Below, in pieces: positions 33,501 through 42,532 of a stretch of DNA of 64,000 nt. Under the pieces are notes generated by a model, which ran no database searches, was not told the DNA's origin, and worked only from the letters and a program-made list of their open reading frames with translations. The DNA comes from Siphlonurus alternatus (Eukaryota > Arthropoda > Insecta > Ephemeroptera > Siphlonuridae). Within the stretch, counting starts at the first letter, position 1, and each line of letters begins with the position of its first letter. The DNA is taken from NCBI GenBank assembly GCA_949825025.1, contig OX463785.1, positions 6,613,979 through 6,677,978 of the forward strand, read 5' to 3'. The position numbers and the translations under genes are program-made.

Positions 33501-35258
33501 TTTGTTATTCTTACGGGGCATGGCAAAGGGAATTTTTTTTAAAGCAACGAGTATTCATTTAACTAAATGAATCCAAGTTTTATTGTTCTCATGTCCTGCA
33601 GTTTTGGGACTTGGCAGTGGAGGGTGCGATCATCTCGACCGCGATTGTAGTTCCCTCTCTGGTCGCTTTCATCGCCGTGGCGCTGCACTTCAACCGCCAC
33701 CTCGAGGTTCCCGAACGAGCCCCTGCTAGACCCGAACTTCGGCAGGAGGTTCTCCCAGGTGACAGGGGACAGGTAAATTCAAGACCTTGTAAAATAACAT
33801 TTTCTGCTTTAAATTTAACAAAAAAATTAAAAGAAATTTGTGTCCGAACTGTCCAGGCTGGATCTGCGGAACAGAACGCGGACGGCAGCCTCACACCACG
33901 GGGTCTTCGGTGGCGCTCTCTGCACATCAGTCTGGCGAAGCTCCAAGCCTCTTGCTCAACCTCTGAGCTGTTGGCTGGATTTGGTCAGGTACAATTAATT
34001 AAAAGCTTTTTATTTCAGCTTACGACTTATAATATGGCGCTCTGATTGCATGAGTTAATTAATTGGCCAACCCCACTTCCTAATTGAGGTATAAATTAGC
34101 GCGACTTACAGGCGCGGATCCAGAAATTAATTTCGGAAGGTGGGGGGGGGGGGGCGCCTCTATCAGGCCAATGGTAAAAAAAATTGGAGTGGGGGAAATG
34201 CCTATATTGCCCATGTTAAATCCAAAATTTCGGGGGGGAGGGGCTGCAGCCTCTCCAGCCCCCCCCCCCCCCCCCCCTTGGATCCACGCCTGGCGACTTA
34301 CAACAGTTAGTAATCCATAAAATGTAATATATGCCTACAATGGACGACCTACATGAAAATTGTTCATATTGCATATTTTGATAGACGATCGACCTTTAGT
34401 TAATGCATTGTCAATTTTGGTCAGATTTTTTTGAACCATTGAACACCCTCAAAATCGAGGGGAAAAAACTGTAAGTAGTAAGTACGTCATAGTAGTCATG
34501 TAATGTACGTCCTTTAATTCTCTATGCTTGGCATATTAAAAAAAATATTTGTATGACTATGACGTCACAGCGTTTTGTAGCATGATTTGAAGGGTGTTAG
34601 AGGGTTTGAAAAAATATGAAAAACGAACTCGAGGTCCTTTATCCTAATATAAAAAAAAAAAAAATCATGAAGGTTGTTCATTAAAATGAATTATAAAAAA
34701 AATAATATAAATATATTGCAGATGGCGATGGTGGAATTGCAGACCAACACGCCCACGTTAATCCCGACCTGGATGTTCACCCTCCTGGCAGTTAACACCA
34801 CAGTACTGGTGCTCGTTCACGTGTTCGCACTTATGGTCAGTACGTATCTTCTGCCCAGTGTAGAGGCGATCGAGAAACATCGTACCAGCAACTTGATCAA
34901 CAATTCACCACATGAGCAGATGCGACATTACATCGAACTCGCCTCTGCTGGCTCCACGGTCTTTGGAATGATCCTTTTCCTCTTTGAGGTCGGCATACTC
35001 TGTTGGATCAAATTCTGGGACTTCACCTTTTATGGATCAGTAGCCTCGTCAGCAGTCATTGGAGTAGCGCTTCTTGTATTCATGGGCTTCGCGGTGCACT
35101 TCTACCATACATTGGTGGTGCACAAGTGTGACGTCACCAGCCATGACCTTGAGCAGCTAGAGGTCATGAGACGAGAACTTGAAGTACAAGAGGATGATGT
35201 CAGCAATATGGTGATAATCAGTTGTGATGTCAGATCAAATGACGAAAAAATTATATAA
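24529..35258 (+). CDS. Orai: Tandem-dimer Orai: long repeat-rich N-terminus fused to two Orai channel cores
   Basis: Coding exons 24529-26862, 32003-32146, 32667-32957, 33602-33772, 33857-33988, 34722-35258; every junction is phase 0; 1202 residues. Start: ATG at 24529, one base after an acceptor. Residues 1-778: SH3-ligand-like proline runs (PPPPPP, KVPPRPR), about nine copies of a CPVSVVLAPEEEKTD-like acidic repeat inside a duplicated block of about 160 residues, an NPF motif, and LRRAAMVLRASRS, which matches copies 1 and 2. Core 1 (residues 779-980): pore glutamate E831; TM2 histidine replaced by N859; TM3 glutamate E915; TM4 proline P941; no typical STIM-binding tail. Core 2 (residues 981-1202): E1029, H1057, E1113; human W176 is S1099, P245 is V1139; tail LEQLEVMRREL present. 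No stop or promoter separates the cores: the join is an 84-nt intron. Alternative: unrecognised alternative ends produce single cores as well. Confidence 0.85.
27230..27310. repeat. Half copy of the AATGGAGTATCGACCTCA MITE family
   Basis: TTACTCTGATTTTTTTCAG and ATTTTTTGAGACCGGGATCT match one arm only; the partner arm is missing. Confidence 0.5.
27635..30333 (+). CDS. Unidentified three-exon gene nested in the fused-Orai intron, possible N-myristoylated protein
   Basis: Exons 27635-27668, 28677-28813 and 29515-30333 splice through donors GTGAGT and GTGAAA and good acceptors with matching phases (1, then 0), giving 329 residues. The protein starts MGQQWGKMKYS; Gly2 with a basic residue after it fits the N-myristoylation pattern and recalls the first residues of ABL1b, but nothing else resembles ABL. 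Residues 13-57 are hydrophilic; residues 58-150 (start DSIELTNDSLLLRTEDG) look like a compact domain I cannot name; the C-terminus (about 260-329) is acidic and helical with repeats of EAIKALQEE type. AATAAA at 30490 would end the transcript. Exon 28677 cannot follow the 778-residue Orai exon, because phase 0 gives an early stop. A downstream ATG in the same frame is at 27656. Confidence 0.6.
28385..28625. mobile_element. Palindromic MITE with internal TGACGTCA sites
   Basis: Mirrored arms: CTTCGAGTTCAATTTTTTCTG with AACCCTCAAAATCGAGG on the left, and AGAGGGTT with ACTTGAGGTCCTC on the right. TGACGTCA occurs at 28469-28476 and 28528-28535. Relatives: 10225-10710 and 34375-34640. Confidence 0.65.
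30845..31178. mobile_element. Palindromic MITE, variant of the AATGGAGTATCGACCTCA family
   Basis: Ends GAATGGACAACATACATGAA and CATGTATGTTGTCCATTC. The inner blocks (GATAGAGGGTACC-like, TTTCAGATTTTTTTGAGACC) match the family while the outermost 20 bp differ. Confidence 0.75.
31235..31405 (+). mobile_element. Candidate SINE copy (d)
   Basis: Shared core from GTGTCCGTCCTGACTGAGG to CCCGCCGCGAG, then AGGTGCATCCTTGTAA. It lies in the long intron of the fused Orai gene. Confidence 0.55.
33442..33553. mobile_element. Short hairpin MITE in fused-Orai intron
   Basis: TATACTCGTTGCCTTAAAAA is mirrored at the right; the inner block GCATGCAGCCTTGTAAATCAC is shared with 18116-18238. Confidence 0.65.
34109..34292. 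mobile_element. hAT-like MITE with perfect 8-bp target duplication
   Basis: Ends CAGGCGCGGATCCAG and TTGGATCCACGCCTG, flanked on both sides by GCGACTTA (34101-34108 and 34293-34300). Same family as 19271-19429. It lies in the intron just before TM1 of the second core of the fused Orai gene. Confidence 0.92.
34375..34640. mobile_element. Palindromic MITE with TGACGTCA
   Basis: Relative of 28385-28625, with AACACCCTCAAAATCGAGG on the left, TGACGTCA at 34560-34567 and ACTCGAGGTCCTTTATCC on the right. Confidence 0.55.
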
Positions 35259-35274
35259 ATTTGTTAGGTTTAAT

Positions 35275-35530
35275 TGTACGCGCCCAGTGTTAAAAAAATC
35301 CCACACATAAAATTATGAAAAAAAATTAAAATGTTCTACATCCCCTATCAGTGGCTAAAATATCAGGTACACAAATTTGAGCTAGTTTTTGAGATATGAA
35401 TTTGTATACCTGATATTTTAGCTACTAATAGGGGATGTAGAGGAGAATATTTTAAATGATTTTCATAATTTTCATGTGTGGGATTATTTTTAACATTTTG
35501 AGCGCGTTACCTTCCCCATCCCCTTAATTA
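35275..35530. mobile_element. TTAA-type palindromic MITE (diverged copy) in Orai 3' flank
   Basis: Shares TCTACATCCCCTATCAGT and AAATATCAGGTA with the clean copies at 57870-58221 and 58374-58724; it ends GCGTTACCTTCC...CCTTAA. The left end is eroded. Confidence 0.65.
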
Positions 35531-36424
35531 ATATGCAGTTTAGAAACTCGAAATTTAACGAGTTTTGTGCCCTACATATGAATATATTAAAATATAATTA
35601 TTATATAGCCAACATATACTGTATATGGCCTTTCATAGTGATCAAAACGCGTAAATACATAATTTTTATAATTATATATGATATAAATTAATATAATTAT
35701 ATTTTGATATATTGTTGCACCTTGATTTCTTTTCATTAACTTATAAACTATATAACATATAGTCATAAAATAATTTTTTAAAGTGGTTTATTTATAATTA
35801 TTGTCATATTATGTAATTCTAATATGATTATTAATTAAGAAATAAAAAAAAAAAAAAGTGAAGCACAAAAATTATTTTGGATTTATTCGTTATAAAATAC
35901 CAATAAATAGATGCATTTATTTTGTCCCTCGATCGATGAGGTAAATTGTGTATATTTTAATTCCGTAATTTGAAGCGACATGTTTACCTGTGTACCAAAT
36001 ATCGCAATGCTGAGCATTGAGAAAAGGAGGTGATATTACATATATAATTTACATTATTTACATCTTTCTTTTTAATTTTTACCGCATAATTATGCAATTT
36101 ATTATAATTAAAAATTTATGCATATAAAGGTGGATTTACACGTCGATTTTTATCATGCGACGCGACTCAAATAATGCGTACTTACTACTCTGTAACATCC
36201 ATTGGCGGCCATATTTGGCGATTAAAGGAAAAAGAGCATCATAATTAACGCGATTCCCGGCGAATTCGCCGCCTCATAGGATTTCACAGCTTTTATGTCA
36301 AAACCGCGTCGCATCGCCGTTGTTTTTTTTTATTTTATTTGTTTATTTGAACATATAGGTTGTACAAGACAACATTGATCACGTCAGAGAATAATACATA
36401 TAACAAAAACATGCAAAACAAATA

Positions 36425-37979
36425 AGGGCTGTAAATAACCGAGGAAAAAGTTTAACCGGTGACCGTCAACTTTTAACCGGTTTTTAATCAAACCGAAGTT
36501 CGATTAAAAACCGCCAAGAATTCTGAAAATGTTTGATCGATTAAAAAAACCGTCTAATCGATATAGGTTAATTTTATTCGATCGGTTAATTATTTGAATT
36601 TATTTGATCGGTTAATTTAACCGAAACGGTTAACTCTGCGCCATCGGTTATTTTTTGGCAATGGGGTACTGACCAAAAAAAAAGTTTCAAATTTTTGTCA
36701 ACATTTCAAAAGGCACGAGAATTTCATGAAGAACAAGCCCTATTACAGTATTCTACGACAATTTCCTGATTTTATATGAATTTTTAAAACCTCTCAAAAA
36801 TGACGTCATAGCATTGAATCTTAAATGGGAAAATAGATCAGTTAACATTGCCAAATCCCATACTTAATATTGAAATGTAACCAAAACTTCATTTGCAAGG
36901 TTTTCAGGTACTAGAATCACGATAATGAAGGTTTCAAATTCCTACATCAATAACTTTTCATTTTAGCAATGTTAACTGATGCATTTCCCCATTTAAGATT
37001 CAATGGTATGACGTCATCAAAAAAACTAGTAAAAATTCATAAAAAATCAGCAAATTGTCGTAGCATGCTCTAATAGGGCTCGTTCTTCATAGAATTCACA
37101 GTACTTTTTACTAGTATTGCTAACTCAAATACCGGTCAGTACCCCATTATCACGTTAAATTAAGATATATTTAATACAAATACCATTAATATTGCATACA
37201 CAAAACTGAATATAGAATATTATTCTTCCTTATATCAACATCATACATTAATTAAAAACATTAAAATCAAAATAACAGCTAATGGATTTTATTATAATTA
37301 TAAAGTATATAGTTAGTATAACATTAAAAATTATAACATAAATATCTTTAATCAATTATTGTTGTTAATATTGATATTGTTTATTTAACATGCATTATTG
37401 AATATGGTTACTTTTCACAGTGTCACGATTGCATTCTATTTTTGTGTGTGTGGGGGGGAATGGGGGGGATGAATTGAGAAATTTAATTCTTTTCTGAACT
37501 GTTCTCTATATATCATATTATAATATTTTTTTTTTGAGAATGACACTCGAATTCCTTTTTTTTCTTTATTATAGTTCATAAAATATGTTTTTTAGTTGAT
37601 TACCTAAAAACGGAAGTTGAACGATAGTTCAACTTACATTGTCAAAATTATAGGTAAATGATATGTATATATAATAAATTGTTATGTTTGAGAGGATGGT
37701 CAAATACCTTTTATATCCTGAATGGAATTCACGTGTCAATTATTTTTTTTTTTTGCATTTTAAAAATTCATAAAAAGAATTAACCGCAGTTACAAGTGCT
37801 TAAAATTATGACACGGCTAGAAACGGTTAAAATTGACTATCGGTTAATTTTCAATTTTAATCAAAGTTAGGTTAAATGGTTAAATTAACCGTAACCTCGA
37901 GTAACAGTGTTTTATGAAAACGATTAACCGTGGGATTTTAACCGGACGGTTAATCTACCGGTTAAAATTTACAGCCCTA
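36425..37979. mobile_element. Foldback element (third layer), AGGGCTGTAAAT ends
   Basis: Inverted ends AGGGCTGTAAATAACCG and GGTTAAAATTTACAGCCCT; the arms are rich in TTAACCGGTTAA-like words. It interrupts the LINE fragment and is itself interrupted at 36660. Confidence 0.75.
36660..37148. mobile_element. Palindromic MITE (innermost layer)
   Basis: Ends AATGGGGTACTGACC and GGTCAGTACCCCATT. Mirrored blocks include ACAAGCCCTATTACAG, TGACGTCAT (36801 and 37009) and CAGTTAACATTGC. Confidence 0.8.
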
Positions 37980-38882
37980 AAAACAATATATAATAAACAT
38001 GGATGTTATAAAAAAACAATACAAAATCACTGACAAAGAGAAAAAACAAACAACAATCAAATATAACAATAAAACAAACAGATGAATTTAAAATTGTAAA
38101 CAATTTTCTGGCAATTTATTTGCAAAAAACATCTTAATAGAATAAAATTCCTTGTTAATTAATATTAATTTCAGTTTTGATTTGAAAAGAGAGTCACTTT
38201 TGATGTTTTTTTACACATGAGGGAAGAAAATCGTAAAAATTTTAGCGCAATGATGGTGGGGATTTCTTTCCGCAAACACTAAAATTTTTTTATCAATCTG
38301 AATCCGCCTTTAGATGCATTTATTCATATATATTTTATATATATATAATTTTATTCTTGCATCATTAACATCATTTGTTATACTCAATCCAACTGTTATT
38401 AGTGTAACTTATTTCGAAAAGTTTTAACGCCTGTCAAGCATTGAATGCAACCCGCATTACTGAACTGCAACAAAAGTTGCATACCCTTGCCCAATTCAGT
38501 GAAAAATATTGAAATGAATTGAAAAATCAATATATTATATTTGTAATTGCAATTGTTATTAATTACTTGTGATGCATACAATTCCGATTCTTAACCATGT
38601 AAAAAATAAGATATTTAATGCATAATTATATTATAATAAATAAGTATGATATAAAAATTAAATAAATGGATGATTTGCTAACATAGCCCTGTCTCTTATA
38701 GCCTGTAATTGTCATGGTAGAATCTTTGAAGTATGTATGAATTGACAATGTTTTAGATAATTATGACTGTAGCTGCATGGTTTAGAATTTATACAGTCTA
38801 TCGTAATTTAGGGGGGGGGAAACTTTCACTGCAAAGTAGCCCCCCTAAACATATATTGAAACAGTGTCCAGAGGGGACCAAT

Positions 38883-39121
38883 AATGGAGTATCGACCTCA
38901 ATTTTTTTTTTATTGCAGAAATGGATAGAGGGTGCAAAGTTATGCTACCCTAATTTTTTTAAGATTTTATTACAGCTCTGGAAGTATTTTTAAAAAATTA
39001 TTGAAAGTCCTTTTTAAAAATACTTCCAGGGCTGTAAAAAACCTGAAAAAAATCAGGGTAGCATAACTTTGCACCCTTTATCCATTTCTACAATAAACAA
39101 AATTGAGGTCGCTACTCCATT
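38883..39121. mobile_element. Palindromic MITE, AATGGAGTATCGACCTCA family
   Basis: Ends AATGGAGTATCGACCTCA and GAGGTCGCTACTCCATT; arms nearly meet in the centre (ATTATTGAAAGTCC), the shortest full copy in the window. Confidence 0.88.
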
Positions 39122-39584
39122 ATCCTGGCCCTTGCATGACTAGGCTGCTGGACCTTTATAATATATGCTCCCTCTTGAAATTAGGCCACTGGGTATGTAG
39201 ACTTTTACGTAAAGGTTGGCCCAGGTGAATGTGTGGTATCTCAGCAGCAGCATTTACTAAGTTTTATGTCTACTAAATTCTGATGCTGGAGCATACCCAA
39301 AACTCTATAAAATTATTTTACTTCAGAAACCCAACTAGCAACAAATTTGCCAAGGGGAAGTAGTGTGGTTAATTAGGTGTAAGAATGGGCTTGCCTAAAC
39401 CTCGCCGCAATAAAGCAAATTTCTATTCTATTAGGCAGCAATATAGAACACGAGATTTCCCTCCATGAAACTTACAGTAATCGCCTTCTTCAAAAAAGCC
39501 AAGACCCTCGGTCTGATGCACTCTGGTGTCATATTCTCTGTATAAGCATTGCTGAGAGTTCTAAATTTAATGGTATGTAAGGAA

Positions 39585-39925
39585 ACACACCCAATGTTAA
39601 ATCCCACACATGAAAATTATGAAAAATGTTCTCCTCTACATCCCCTATCAGTAGCTAAATATCAGACCTGTATACAAATTCGAGCTAGTTTTTGAGTTAT
39701 GAATTTTTAAAGTTGACTATACTTTAACATTGAGAAATGGAACTTCCATGTTAAATTAGTCAACTTTAAAAATTCATAACTCAAAAACTAGATTGTATTT
39801 GTAAGCCTGATATTTTAGATACTGATAGGGGATGAAGAGAACATTTTAATTTTTTTTTTTCATAATTTTCATGGGTGGGATTTTTTTTTTTAAACATTTG
39901 GCGTGTTACCTTACCCTTAATACAG
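39585..39925. mobile_element. TTAA-type palindromic MITE
   Basis: Shares CTACATCCCCTATCAGTAGC, TTTTTGAGTTATGAATTTTT and the end GTTACCTTACCCTTAA with 57870-58221; the left end is eroded (GGAAACACACCCAATG). Confidence 0.7.
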
Positions 39926-39956
39926 TCTGCTATTTAAACTTTTTGAATAAATGTTT

Positions 39957-40270
39957 AATGGAGTATCAACCTCAAAATTTTTAATAGCAGAAATGGATAG
40001 AGGATGAAAAGTTATGCTACTCTGATTTTTTTCACATTTTTTAGGCACCGGAAAGTATTTGCTAAAAAGTTTTGGCGAGGTCGGGTTCGAATACACGTCC
40101 CTTTTGGGTCCTATCTTTTATTAAGAGAGGCGGCACTTTTTCTGCACTTTCAATAACTTTTAAAAAATAGTTGCCGGGCTCTAAAAAATCTAAAAAAAAT
40201 CAGAATAGCATAACTTTGCACGCTCTATCCATTTCTGCAATAAAAAAAAAACTGAGGTCGGTACTCCATT
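39957..40270. mobile_element. Palindromic MITE, AATGGAGTATCGACCTCA family
   Basis: Ends AATGGAGTATCAACCTCA and GAGGTCGGTACTCCATT; centre contains GGGTTCGAATAC, not found in the other arm. Confidence 0.85.
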
Positions 40271-40746
40271 GAAACATTATTTTGACACATAGAAAAAGTT
40301 TTGGATTCAACTAAAAAGGAAACCTCATTTTTACAACTAAAAAAGTAAAAAGGAAACTTCATTTTCAAAACACAAGAGGGAAATTCACAAAACCGTAAGA
40401 TTGCATAAATTAAAGCTTAATTCTTGTATTCACTATTTTAGGTTACAACTTTTCAAGACTTCAAAAGTTGACATACATTCACTAAGTTTACATGACGGTG
40501 TTTAATGCATATTCGTTGACGCCGCCTCATAAGAATAACATTATCTGTCGTCAACGAATACGCATTAAACACCCTCATGTAAACGTAGTGATCGTCATCT
40601 TTCTAAGAATGTTCTCCCCTGTTTTTTTAAATAATTTTTAATATCAAGTTAGGAAGCATCAAATTTATAAAAAAATATACTTTATATTTTTCATACAGTA
40701 TATTGTATAATAATTAGTATAATTACTAATTACTGTGGCTTAAATT

Positions 40747-41162
40747 AAGACTGGAGGGTAAAGTTACGCGAATCAGCTGATTTTTTTAGTCCCATTTGAT
40801 TAACATGTAAACCTTAGGAGATTCACAAAATTCTAAACAAAATTTGAGAGGCAGATTTTAGTTCTCTAAAGCTAATGGAAAAAAAATCAAGACAATTATT
40901 CGAGCCATTTTTTTTTTTTTTAAATTAAGTTTTTAGTTTGGCTCTCCATGGTAAAGCACTATGCTGAGAATTAAAAAAATAATAACAATTAAAAAAAATC
41001 AGCTCTAATAATTATCTTGAAATTTTTTTCTATCTATGGCTTATAGGTACTAAAATCTGTCTCTCAAATTTTTTTCAGAATTCTTGAGAATTTGCTAAGG
41101 TTTACATGTTACTCAAATGGGACTAAAAAATTAGCTGATTTGCGTTACCTTACTTTTAATCT
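40747..41162. mobile_element. Palindromic MITE related to the TTAA outer element at 58222
   Basis: GAGGGTAAAGTTACGCGAAT at left, GCGTTACCTTACTTTTAA at right; shared inner block AGTCCCATTTGATTAACATG with TAAACCTTAG. The same inner block is in 58222-58953. Confidence 0.65.
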
Positions 41163-42140
41163 ATAGCATCAGGTAAATTTTTTATTTCAAAGCTTTGAAA
41201 GAGAAAAGTTTCGCTAATTCTTGTCACAACAATTAGACAAGAAACTTTTGTTAATAACTTGAAAGTTAATGGGCGCAATTCACAAAGCAGTTAGCCAGGT
41301 TTTTAACCACATTTAACTAGGTGGTTCAACACATAAAATAGGTATAGTTCAACGTGGTTAGAAACCTGGCTGACTGCTTCGTGAATCGCACCCAATATTT
41401 TTGTCAATAAAAAATATTTAATTGTAGCAGCCTTAGCATATAAATAGAGAAGGATAATAATCTACAACAAAATATAATACTTTCACAATTTAATTTATTA
41501 ATTTTTTTATTAGTACTGTAATTTCCAAATAATTTTAGTAAATATTTTTAGTCAATTCAGAAAAAAAAAAATATTAAAAAGATGCAAAAACAAAAATTTG
41601 CATGCAGTCAACTATAATATTGTATTAGGAAAAAAAAAAAAAAAAAAAAGTCTTGTGTGATAATAATAAAAATGAAAAAAATAAACAAATATTTTTTCAT
41701 ATAAAGTTTCTTCACTAAAAAAATAAAGCCTGTAAAATAAAAAAATTGGTCCATATACAAGCATTTTTGTTTTTAAAATTTTGATGACTTTTATCCTGTA
41801 AGAAAGAACATTATTATTTCATACCTATACACGATCCTTTTCCTGTCCTTGTGTCCTGAATGTAATGATCCTGCCAATCCTTCTCCTGATCCTTCCCCCT
41901 TCTCGGTGATCCTCCTGATCCAAACTCCTCCCCATACAAAGTCCTTCCTTCCTTGTGTCCTCCTCCTCTCCTCTGTCCTTGTATAGAACAGAAAACACAA
42001 AAATTACACATCAGCAATGGCTGCTACTTTTGTGATGCAGCCGCCTCGTTATATACAATTCATATTAAAACAAAAGATTCATATATGCCGTTTTATGGAA
42101 AATATCAAAATTTTAATCATCATTCATATAAAATATACAT

Positions 42141-42306
42141 CGGGGGGCATTCACAAAGCACTTTAACCCCCACTTTAGTCTCAATTTTTATCCCTGGTGC
42201 TAAACATGGTACTAAATCAGGGGCTAACTTTATTAAGCTCCTAGTTTAGCACCATGGCTGAAAATTGAGGCTAAAGTGGGGGTATGCTTTGTGAATACAC
42301 CTCCCG
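42141..42306. mobile_element. Palindromic MITE, GGGGGCATTCACAAAGC family
   Basis: Second copy of the element at 3869-4038: GGGGGGCATTCACAAAGCAC at left, TATGCTTTGTGAATACACC at right, with mirrored CCCCACTTTAG. Confidence 0.75.
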
Positions 42307-42335
42307 TTTCTGGCTTTTTTTAACAAGTATATCGT

Positions 42336-42532
42336 CCCTCGTCTGGAATAATGCGCTATCTGCTTACCATGATTTCGTTGCAATAATGAACTATTTGCTA
42401 TTTCAGGTGAGCACAATTATGAGCTATAAATCGGTATAAAATAAAGCTCATTGTTGCGCTCACCTGAAAATAGCAGACAGCTCATTATTGCAACAAGATG
42501 GTGGTAGGCAGATAGCTCAATATTGTGGACAA
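42336..42532. mobile_element. Palindromic MITE, ATAATGAGCTATCTG family
   Basis: Mirrored blocks CGTTGCAATAATGA, TATTTCAGGTGAGC and AATTATGAGCT. Other copies: 44594-44790 (in an SRSF intron) and 55444-55572 (in the DYNLL intron). Confidence 0.75.

Larger units (their letters stand above)
36324..38279 (-). mobile_element. LINE 3' fragment (second layer), split
   Basis: The piece at 36324-36424 matches the tail of the LINE at 12355-12425 (GTTGTACAAGACAACATTGATCACGTCA-like; mismatches present), and the piece at 37980-38279 matches 12500-12660 (TTATTTGCAAAAAACAT, AATAGAATAAAATTCCTTG). The two pieces are separated by a foldback element. Confidence 0.7.
36126..38311. mobile_element. Outermost layer of a four-deep transposon nest
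   Basis: AAAGGTGGATTTACA at left and TGAATCCGCCTTT at right are the two ends of one element, whose uninterrupted relative is at about 10404-10660 (shared CCATTGGCGGCCATATTTGG, CGCGATTCCCGGCGAATTCG). The right half is displaced by nearly 2 kb because other elements have inserted at about 36324. Confidence 0.75.
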
